DNA from: Auanema rhodensis
Lineage: Eukaryota > Nematoda > Chromadorea > Rhabditida > Rhabditidae
DNA: 64,000 bases
Reading direction: 5' to 3'
Assembly (NCBI GenBank): GCA_964057225.1
Contig: OZ059895.1
Span: forward strand, 8,928,001-8,992,000
Part shown: positions 30,001 to 42,000 of the stretch, one piece after another
Layout of the letters: every line of letters starts with the position of its first letter
How positions within the stretch are numbered: position 1 is the stretch's first letter
Translations under genes and position numbers: made by a program
Notes under the pieces: model-generated
Seen by the model: the letters and a program-made list of their open reading frames with translations, nothing else
What the model was told of the DNA's origin: nothing
Databases searched by the model: none

Positions 30001-33000
30001 ACCAGAAGAAGAACAACCCGTTGATATCGTTGAGAAGACAAAGAGCCTCGGAGACAAGATCACCGGCTTGTTCAAGAAGGGACCAGCTCATCTGGATTAT
30101 CCAACTTCTGAAACATACGATGGACCATTGGCTTCCACTGGACGTGCTTCTGAAATTGAAGGAGATGCTCTAACTCATCATGTTGCTGTCTACCACAGTG
30201 GACGATCTGACGATCAACCAACTACATCTCAACCTCAGAAACCAGAAGAAGAACAACCCGTTGATATCGTTGAGAAGACAAAGAGCCTCGGAGACAAGAT
30301 CACCGGCTTGTTCAAGAAGGGACCAGCTCATCTGGATTATCCAACTTCTGAAACATACGATGGACCATTGACTACTACCGGACGGGCTTCTGAAATTGAA
30401 GGAGATGCTCTAACTCATCATGTTGCTGTCTACCACAGTGGACGATCTGACGATCAACCAACTACATCTCAACCTCAGAAACCAGAAGAAGAACAACCCG
30501 TTGATATCGTTGAGAAGACAAAGAGCCTTGGAGACAAGATCACCGGCTTATTCAAGAAGGGACCAGCTTATCTGGACTATCCAACTTCTGAAATTTACGA
30601 TGGACCATTGACTACTACCGGACGTGCTTCTGAAATTGAAGGAGATGCTCTAACTCATCATGTTGCTGTCTACCACAGTGGACGATCTGACGATCAACCA
30701 ACTACATCTCAACCTCAGAAACCAGAAGAAGAACAACCCGTTGATATCGTTGAGAAGACAAAGAGCCTTGGAGACAAGATCACCGGCTTATTCAAGAAGG
30801 GACCAGCTCATCTGGATTATCCAACTTCTGAAACATACGATGGACCATTGACTACTACCGGACGGGCTTCTGAAATTGAAGGAGATGCTCTAACTCATCA
30901 TGTTGCTGTCTACCACAGTGGACGATCTGACGATCAACCAACTACATCTCAACCTCAGAAACCAGAAGAAGAACAACCCGTTGATATCGTTGAGAAGACA
31001 AAGAGCCTCGGAGACAAGATCACCGGCTTGTTCAAGAAGGGACCAGCTCATCTGGATTATCCAACTTCTGAAATTTACGATGGACCATTGACTACTACCG
31101 GACGTGCTTCTGAAATTGAAGGAGATGCTCTAACTCATCATGTTGCTGTCTACCACAGTGGACGATCTGACGATCAACCAACTACATCTCAACCTCAGAA
31201 ACCAGAAGAAGAACAACCCGTTGATATCGTTGAGAAGACAAAGAGCCTCGGAGACAAGATCACCGGCTTGTTCAAGAAGGGACCAGCTCATCTGGATTAT
31301 CCAACTTCTGAAACATACGATGGACCATTGGCTTCCACTGGACGTGCTTCTGAAATTGAAGGAGATGCTCTAACTCATCATGTTGCTGTCTACCACAGTG
31401 GACGATCTGACGATCAACCAACTACATCTCAACCTCAGAAACCAGAAGAAGAACAACCCGTTGATATCGTTGAGAAGACAAAGAGCCTCGGAGACAAGAT
31501 CACCGGCTTGTTCAAGAAGGGACCAGCTCATCTGGATTATCCAACTTCTGAAACATACGATGGACCATTGACTACTACCGGACGTGCTTCTGAAATTGAA
31601 GGAGATGCTCTAACTCATCATGTTGCTGTCTACCACAGTGGACGATCTGACGATCAACCAACTACATCTCAACCTCAGAAACCAGAAGAAGAACAACCCG
31701 TTGATATCGTTGAGAAGACAAAGAGCCTCGGAGACAAGATCACCGGCTTATTCAAGAAGGGACCAGCTCATCTGGATTATCCAACTTCTGAAACATACGA
31801 TGGACCATTGACTACTACCGGACGTGCTTCTGAAATTGAAGGAGATGCTCTAACTCATCATGTTGCTGTCTACCACAGTGGACGATCTGACGATCAACCA
31901 ACTACATCTCAACCTCAGAAACCAGAAGAAGAACAACCCGTTGATATCGTTGAGAAGACAAAGAGCCTCGGAGACAAGATCACCGGCTTGTTCAAGAAGG
32001 GACCAGCTCATCTGGATTATCCAACTTCTGAAACATACGATGGACCATTGACTACTACCGGACGTGCTTCTGAAATTGAAGGAGATGCTCTAACTCATCA
32101 TGTTGCTGTCTACCACAGTGGACGATCTGACGATCAACGAACTACATCTCAACCTCAGAAACCAGAAGAAGAACAACCCGTTGATATCGTTGAGAAGACA
32201 AAGAGCCTCGGAGACAAGATCACCGGCTTATTCAAGAAGGGACCAGCTCATCTGGATTATCCAACTTCTGAAACATACGATGGACCATTGACTACTACCG
32301 GACGTGCTTCTGAAATTGAAGGAGATGCTCTAACTCATCATGTTGCTGTCTACCACAGTGGACGATCTGACGATCAACCAACTACATCTCAACCTCAGAA
32401 ACCAGAAGAAGAACAACCCGTTGATATCGTTGAGAAGACAAAGAGCCTCGGAGACAAGATCACCGGCTTATTCAAGAAGGGACCAGCTCATCTGGATTAT
32501 CCAACTTCTGAAACATACGATGGACCATTGGCTTCCACTGGACGTGCTTCTGAAATTGAAGGAGATGCTCTAACTCATCGTGTTGCTGTCTACCACAGTG
32601 GACGATCTGACGATCAACCAACTACATCTCAACCTCAGAAACCAGAAGAAGAACAACCCGTTGATATCGTTGAGAAGACAAAGAGCCTTGGAGACAAGAT
32701 CACCGGCTTATTCAAGAAAGGACCAGCTCATCTGGATTATCCAACTTCTGAAACATACGATGGACCATTGGCTTCTACTGGACGTGCTTCTGAAATTGAA
32801 GGAGATGCTCTAACTCATCGTGTTGCTGTCTACCACAGTGGACGATCTGACGATCAACCAACTACATCTCAACCTCAGAAACCAGAAGAAGAACAACCCG
32901 TTGATATCGTTGAGAAGACAAAGAGCCTCGGAGACAAGATCACCGGCTTATTCAAGAAGGGACCAGCTCATCTGGATTATCCAACTTCTGAAACATACGA

Positions 33001-36000
33001 TGGACCATTGGCTTCCACTGGACGTGCTTCTGAAATTGAAGGATATGCTCTAACTCATCGTGTTGCTGTCTACCACAGTGGACGATCTGACGATCAACCA
33101 ACTACATCTCAACCTCAGAAACCAGAAGAAGAACAACCCGTTGATATCGTTGAGAAGACAAAGAGCCTTGGAGATAAGATCACCGGCTTATTCAAGAAGG
33201 GACCAGCTCATCTGGATTATCCAACTTCTGAAATTTACGATGGACCATTGACTACTACCGGACGTGCTTCTGAAATTGAAGGAGATGCTCTTACTCATCA
33301 TGTTGCTGTCTACCACAGTGGACGATCTGACGATCAACCAACTACATCTCAACCTCAGAAACCAGAAGAAGAACAACCCGTTCATATCGTTGAGAAGACA
33401 AAGAGCCTTGGAGACAAGATCACCGGAATTTTCAAGAAGGGACCAGCTCATCTGGATTATCCAACTTCTGAAACATACGATGGACCATTGACTACTACCG
33501 GACGTGCTTCTGAAATTGAAGGAGATGCTCTCACTCATCATGTTGCTGTCTACCACAGTGGACGATCTGACGATCAACCAACTACATCTCAACCTCAGAA
33601 ACCAGAAGAAGAGCAGCATGTTGATATCGTGGAGAAGACAAAGAGGCTCGGAGACAAGATCACTGGCGTTTTCAAGAAGGGACCAGCTCATGTGGATTAT
33701 CCAACTTCTGACGTCTACGATGGACCATTGGCTTCTACTGGACGTGCTTCTGAAATTGAAGGAGATGCTCTTACTCATCATGTTGCTGTCTACCACAGTG
33801 GACGATCTGACGATCAACCAACTACATCTCAACCTCAGAAACCAGAAGAAGAACAACCCGTTGATATCGTTGAGAAGACAAAGAGCCTCGGAGACAAGAT
33901 CACCGGCTTATTCAAGAAGGGACCAGCTCATCTGAATTATCCAACTTCTGAAACATACGATGGACCATTGACTACTACCGGACGTGCTTCTGAAATTGAA
34001 GGAGATGCTCTCACTCATCATGTTGCTGTCTACCACAGTGGACGATCTGACGATCAACCAACTACATCTCAACCTCAGAAACCAGAAGAAGAGCAGCATG
34101 TTGATATCGTGGAGAAGACAAAGAGGCTCGGAGACAAGATCACTGGCGTTTTCAAGAAGGGACCAGCTCATGTGGATTATCCAACTTCTGACGTCTACGA
34201 TGGACCATTGGCTTCTACTGGACGTGCTTCTGAAATTGAAGGAGATGCTCTTACTCATCATGTTGCTGTCTACCACAGTGGACGATCTGACGATCAACCA
34301 ACTACATCTCAACCTCAGAAACCAGAAGAAGAACAACCCGTTGATATCGTTGAGAAGACAAAGAGCCTCGGAGACAAGATCACCGGCTTATTCAAGAAGG
34401 GACCAGCTCATCTGAATTATCCAACTTCTGAAACATACGATGGACCATTGACTACTACCGGACGTGCTTCTGAAATTGAAGGAGATGCTCTCACTCATCA
34501 TGTTGCTGTCTACCACAGTGGACGATCTGACGATCAACCAACTACATCTCAACCTCAGAAACCAGAAGAAGAGCAGCATGTTGATATCGTGGAGAAGACA
34601 AAGAGGCTCGGAGACAAGATCACTGGCGTTTTCAAGAAGGGACCAGCTCATCTGAATTATCCAACTTCTGAAACATACGATGGACCATTGACTACTACCG
34701 GACGTGCTTCTGAAATTGAAGGAGATGCTCTATCTCATCATGTTGCTGTCTACCACAGTGGACGATCTGACGATCAACCAACTACATCTCAACCTCAGAA
34801 ACCAGAAGAAGAACAACCCGTTGATATCGTTGAGAAGACAAAGAGCCTCGGAGACAAGATCACCGGCTTGTTCAAGAAGGGACCAGCTCATCTGGATTAT
34901 CCAACTTCTGAAACATACGATGGACCATTGACTACTACCGGACGTGCTTCTGAAATTGAAGGAGATGCTCTCACTCATCATGTTGCTGTCTACCACAGTG
35001 GACGATCTGACGATCAACCAACTACATCTCAACCTCAGAAACCAGAAGAAGAGCAGCATGTTGATATCGTTGAGAAGACAAAGAGCCTCGGAGACAAGAT
35101 CACCGGCTTATTCAAGAAGGGACCAGCTCATCTGAATTATCCAACTTCTGAAACATACGATGGACCATTGACTACTACCGGACGTGCTTCTGAAATTGAA
35201 GGAGATGCTCTATCTCATCATGTTGCTGTCTACCACAGTGGACGATCTGACGATCAACCAACTACATCTCAACCTCAGAAACCAGAAGAAGAACAACCCG
35301 TTGATATCGTTGAGAAGACAAAGAGCCTCGGAGACAAGATCACCGGCTTGTTCAAGAAGGGACCAGCTCATCTGGATTATCCAACTTCTGAAACATACGA
35401 TGGACCATTGACTACTACCGGACGTGCTTCTGAAATTGAAGGAGATGCTCTCACTCATCATGTTGCTGTCTACCACAGTGGACGATCTGACGATCAACCA
35501 ACTACATCTCAACCTCAGAAACCAGAAGAAGAGCAGCATGTTGATATCGTGGAGAAGACAAAGAGGCTCGGAGACAAGATCACTGGCGTTTTCAAGAAGG
35601 GACCAGCTCATCTGGATTATCCAACTTCTGAAACATACGATGGACCATTGACTACTACCGGACGTGCTTCTGAAATTGAAGGAGATGCTCTAACTCATCA
35701 TCTTGCTGTCTACCACAGTGGACGATCTGACGATCAACCAACTACATCTCAACCTCAGAAACCAGAAGAAGAACAACCCGTTGATATCGTTGAGAAGACA
35801 AAGAGCCTTGGAGACAAGATCACCGGCTTATTCAAGAAGGGACCAGCTCATCTGGATTATCCAACTTCTGAAATTTACGATGGACCATTGACTACTACCG
35901 GACGTGCTTCTGAAATTGAAGGAGATGCTCTATCTCATCATGTTGCTGTCTACCACAGTGGACGATCTGACGATCAACCAACTACATCTCAACCTCAGAA

Positions 36001-39000
36001 ACCAGAAGAAGAACAACCCGTTCATATCGTTGAGAAGACAAAGAGCCTCGGAGACAAGATTACCGGCTTATTCAAGAAGGGACCAGCTCATCTGGATTAT
36101 CCAACTTCTGAAACATACGATGGACCATTGACTACTACCGGACGTGCTTCTGAAATTGAAGGAGATGCTCTCACTCATCATGTTGCTGTCTACCACAGTG
36201 GACGATCTGACGATCAACCAACTACATCTCAACCTCAGAAACCAGAAGAAGAGCAGCATGTTGATATCGTGGAGAAGACAAGGAGGCTCGGAGACAAGAT
36301 CACTGGCGTTTTCAAGAAGGGACCAGCTCATGTGGATTATCCAACTTCTGACGTCTACGATGGACCATTGGCTTCTACTGGACGTGCTTCTGAAATTGAA
36401 GGAGATGCTCTCACTCATCATGTTGCTGTCTACCACAGTGGACGATCTGACGATCAACCAACTACATCTCAACCTCAGAAACCAGAAGAAGAGCAGCATG
36501 TTGAAATCGTGGAGAAGACAAAGAGCCTCGGAGACAAGATGACCGGCGTTTTCAAGAAGGGACCAGCTCATGTGGATTATCCAACTTCTGACGTCTACGA
36601 TGGACCATTGGCTTCTACTGGACGTGCTTCTGAAATTGAAGGAGATGCTCTTACTCATCATGTTGCTGTCTACCACAGTGGACGATCTGACGATCAACCA
36701 ACTACATCTCAACCTCAGAAACCAGAAGAAGAACAACCCGTTGATATCGTTGAGAAGACAAAGAGCCTTGGAGACAAGATCACCGGCTTATTCAAGAAGG
36801 GACCAGCTCATGTGGATTATCCAACTTCTGACGTCTACGATGGACCATTGGCTTCTACTGGACGTGCTTCTGAAATTGAAGGAGATGCTCTTACTCATCA
36901 TGTTGCTGTCTACCACAGTGGACGATCTGACGATCAACCAACTACATCTCAACCTCAGAAACCAGAAGAAGAACAACCCGTTCATATCGTTGAGAAGACA
37001 AAGAGCCTCGGAGACAAGATCACCGGCTTATTCAAGAAGGGACCAGCTCATCTGGATTATCCAACTTCTGACGTCTACGATGGACCATTGGCTTCTACTG
37101 GACGTGCTTCTGAAATTGAAGGAGATGCTCTATCTCATCATGTTGCTGTCTACCACAGTGGACGATCTGACGATCAACCAACTACATCTCAACCTCAGAA
37201 ACCAGAAGAAGAACAACCCGTTCATATCGTTGAGAAGACAAAGAGGCTCGGAGACAAGATCACTGGCGTTTTCAAGAAGGGACCAGCTCATGTGGATTAT
37301 CCAACTTCTGACGTATACGATGGACCATTGGCTTCTACCGGACGTGCTTCTGAAATTGAAGGAGATGCTCTATCTCATCATGTTGCTGTCTACCACAGTG
37401 GACGATCTGACGATCAACCAACTACATCTCAACCTCAGAAACCAGAAGAAGAACAACCCGTTCATATCGTTGAGAAGACAAAGAGCCTTGGAGACAAGAT
37501 CACTGGCGTTTTCAAGAAGGGACCAGCTCATGTGGATTATCCAACTTCTGACGTATACGATGGACCATTGGCTTCTACCGGACGTGCTTCTGAAATTGAA
37601 GGAGATGCTCTATCTCATCATGTTGCTGTCTACCACAGTGGACGATCTGACGATCAACCAACTACATCTCAACCTCAGAAACCAGAAGAAGAACAACCCG
37701 TTCATATCGTTGAGAAGACAAAGAGGCTCGGAGACAAGATCACTGGCGTTTTCAAGAAGGGACCAGCTCATCTGGAATATCCAACTTATGAAACATACGA
37801 TGGACCATTGACTACTACCGGACGTGCTTCTGAAATTGAAGGAGATGCTCTCACTCATCATGTTGCTGTCTACCACAGTGGACGATCTGACGATCAACCA
37901 ACTACATCTCAACCTCAGAAACCAGAAGAAGAGCAGCATGTTGATATCGTGGAGAAGACAAAGAGGCTCGGAGACAAGATCACTGGCGTTTTCAAGAAGG
38001 GACCAGCTCATGTGGATTATCCAACTTCTGACGTCTACGATGGACCATTGGCTTCTACTGGACGTGCTTCTGAAATTGAAGGAGATGCTCTTACTCATCA
38101 TGTTGCTGTCTACCACAGTGGACGATCTGACGATCAACCAACTACATCTCAACCTCAGAAGTCAGAGGTAGAACATCATAACGACATCATTGAAAAAGCT
38201 AAAAACCTCGGAGACAAGATCACCGGAATTTTCAAGAAGGGACCAGCTCATCTGGATTATCCAACTTCTGAAACATACGATGGACCATTGACTACTACCG
38301 GACGTGCTTCTGAAATTGAAGGAGATGCTCTTGCTCATCATGTTGCTGTCTACCACAGTGGACGATCTGACGATCAACCAACTACATCTCAACCTCAGAA
38401 ACCAGAAGAAGAGCAGCATGTTGATATCGTGGAGAAGACAAGGAGCCTCGGAGACAAGATCACTGGCGTTTTCAAGAAGGGACCAGCTCATGTGGATTAT
38501 CCAACTTCTGACGTCTACGATGGACCATTGGCTTCTACTGGACATGCTTCTGAAATTGAAGGAGATGCTCTTACTCATCATGTTGCTGTCTACCACAGTG
38601 GACGATCTGACGATAAACCAACTACATCTCAACCTCAGAAGTCAGAGGTAGAACATCATAACGACATCATTGAAAAAGCTAAAAACCTCGGAGACAAGAT
38701 CACCGGAATTTTCAAAAAGGGACCAGCTCATCTGGATTATCCAACTTCGGAAACATACGATGGACCATTGGCTTCCACTGCACGTGCTTCTGAAATTGAA
38801 GGAGATGCTCTTACTCATCATGTTGCTGTCTACCACAGTGGACGATCTGACGATCAACCAGCTACATCTCAACCTCAGAAACCAGAAGAAGAACAACCCG
38901 TTGACATCGTTGAAAAGGCAAAGAGCCTCGGAGACAAGATCACCGGCTTATTCAAGAAGGGACCCGCTCATCTGGATTATCCAACTTCTGACGTCTACGA

Positions 39001-42000
39001 TGGACCATTGGCTTCCACTGCACGTGCTTCTGAAATTGAAGGAGATGCTCTAACTCATCATGTTGCTGTCTACCACAGTGGACGATCTGACGATCAACCA
39101 ACTACATCTCAACCTCAGAAACCAGAAGAAGAACAACCCGTTGACATCGTTGAGAAGGCAAAGAGCCTCGGAGACAAGATCACCGGAATTCTCAAGAAGG
39201 GACCAGCTCATCTGGACTATCCAACTTCTGAAACATACGATGGACCATTGACTTCTACCGGACGTGCTTCTGATATTGAAGAAGATGCTCTTACTCATCA
39301 TGTTGCTGTGTACCACAGTGGACGATCTGACGATCAACCAACTACATCTCAACCTCAGAAGTCAGAGGTAGAACATCATAACGACATCATTGAAAAAGCT
39401 AAAAACCTCGGAGACAAGATCACCGGAGTTTTCAAGAAGGGACCAGCTCATGTGGATTATCCAACTTCTGACGTCTACGATGGACCATTGGCTTCTACTG
39501 GACGTGCTTCTGAAATTGAAGGAGATGCTCTTACTCATCATGTTGCTGTCTACCACAGTGGACGATCTGACGATCAACCAACTACATCTCAACCTCAGAA
39601 GTCAGAGGTAGAACATCATAACGACATCATTGAAAAAGCTAAAAACCTCGGAGACAAGATCACCGGAGTTTTCAAGAAGGGACCAGCTCATGTGGATTAT
39701 CCAACTTCTGACGTATACGATGGACCATTGGCTTCTACTGGACGTGCTTCTGAAATTGAAGGAGATGCTCTCACTCATCATGTTGCTGTCTACCACAGTG
39801 GACGGTCTGAGGACCATCCAACTACATCTCAACCTCAGAAGTCAAAGGAAGAACATCATAACGACATCATTGAAAAAGATAAAAACCTCGGAGACAAGAT
39901 CACCGGCTTATTCAAGAAGGGACCAGCTCATGTGGATTATCCAACTTCTGACGTATACGATGGACCACTGGCTTCTACTGGACGTGCTTCTGAAATTGAA
40001 GGAGATGCTCTCACTCATCATGTTGCTGTCTACCACAGTGGACGATCTGACGATCAACCAACTACATCTCAACCTCAGAAGTCAAAGGAAGAACATCATA
40101 ACGACATCATTGAAAAAGATAAAAACCTCGGAGACAAGATCACCGGCTTATTCAAGAAGGGACCAGCTCATGTGGATTATCCAACTTCTGACGTATACGA
40201 TGGACCACTGGCTTCTACTGGACGTGCTTCTGAAATTGAAGGAGATGCTCTCACTCATCATGTTGCTGTCTACCACAGTGGACGATCTGACGATCAACCA
40301 ACTACATCTCAACCTCAGAAGTCAAAGGAAGAACATCATAACGACATCATTGAAAAAGATAAAAACCTCGGAGACAAGATCACCGGCTTATTCAAGAAGG
40401 GACCAGCTCATGTGGATTATCCAACTTCTGACGTCTACGATGGACCATTGGCTTCTACTGGACGTGCTTCTGAAATTGAAGGAGATGCTCTTACTCATCA
40501 TGTTGCTGTCTACCACAGTGGACGATCTGACGATCAACCAACTACATCTCAACCTCAGAAGTCAGAGGTAGAACATCATAACGACATCATTGAAAAAGCT
40601 AAAAACCTCGGAGACAAGATCACCGGAGTTTTCAAGAAGGGACCAGCTCATGTGGATTATCCAACTTCTGACGTATACGATGGACCATTGGCTTCTACTG
40701 GACGTGCTTCTGAAATTGAAGGAGATACTCTTGCTCATCATGTTGCTGTCTACCACAGTGGACGATCTGACGATCAACCAACAACATCTCAACCTGAGAA
40801 ACCAGAAGAAGAACAACCTGTTGATATCGTTGAGAAGACAAAGAGCCTCGGAGACAAGATCACCGGAGTTTTTAAGAAGGGACCAGCTCATGTGGATTAT
40901 CCAACTTCTGACGTATACGATGGACCATTGTCTTCTACCGGACGTGCTTCTGAAATTGAAGGAGATGCTCTCACTCATCATGTTGCTGTCTACCACAGTG
41001 GACGATCTGACGATCAACCAACTACATCTCAACCTCAGAAGTCAGAGGTAGAACATCATAACGACATCATCGAAAAAGCTAAAAACCTCGGAGACAAGAT
41101 CACAGGCTTATTCAAGAAGGGACCAGCTCATGTGGATTATCCAACTTCTGACGTCTACGATGGACCATTGGCTTCTACTGGACGTGCTTCTGAAATTGAA
41201 GGAGATGCTCTTGCTCATCATGTTGCTGTCTACCACAGTGGACGATCTGACGATCAACCAACTACATCTCAACCTCAGAAGTCAGAGGTAGAACATCATA
41301 ACGACATCATTGAAAAAGCTAAAAACCTCGGAGACAAGATCACCGGAGTTTTCAAGAAGGGACCAGCTCATGTGGATTATCCAACTTCTGACGTATACGA
41401 TGGACCATTGACTTCTACTGGACGTTCTTCTGAAATTGAAGGAGATGCTCTTGCTCATCATGTTGCTGTCTACCACAGTGGACGATCTGACGATCAACCA
41501 ACAACATCTCAACCTGAGAAACCAGAAGAAGAACAACCTGTTGATATCGTCGAGAAGACAAAGAGCCTCGGAGACAAGATCACCGGAGTTTTCAAGAAGG
41601 GACCAGCTCATGTGGATTATCCAACTTCTGACGTATACGATGGACCATTGTCTTCTACCGGACGTGCTTCTGAAATTGAAGGAGATGCTCTCACTCATCA
41701 TGTTGCTGTCTACCACAGTGGACGATCTGACGATCAACCAACTACATCTCAACCTCAGAAGTCAGAGGTAGAACATCATAACGACATCATTGAAAAAGCT
41801 AAAAACCTCGGAAACAAGATCACCGGAGTTTTCAAGAAGGGACCAGCTCATGTGGATTATCCAACTTCTGACGTATACGATGGACCATTGTCTTCTACCG
41901 GACGTGCTTCTGAAATTGAAGGAGATGCTCTCACTCATCATGTTGCTGTCTACCACAGTGGACGATCTGACGATCAACCAACAACATCTCAACCTGAGAA

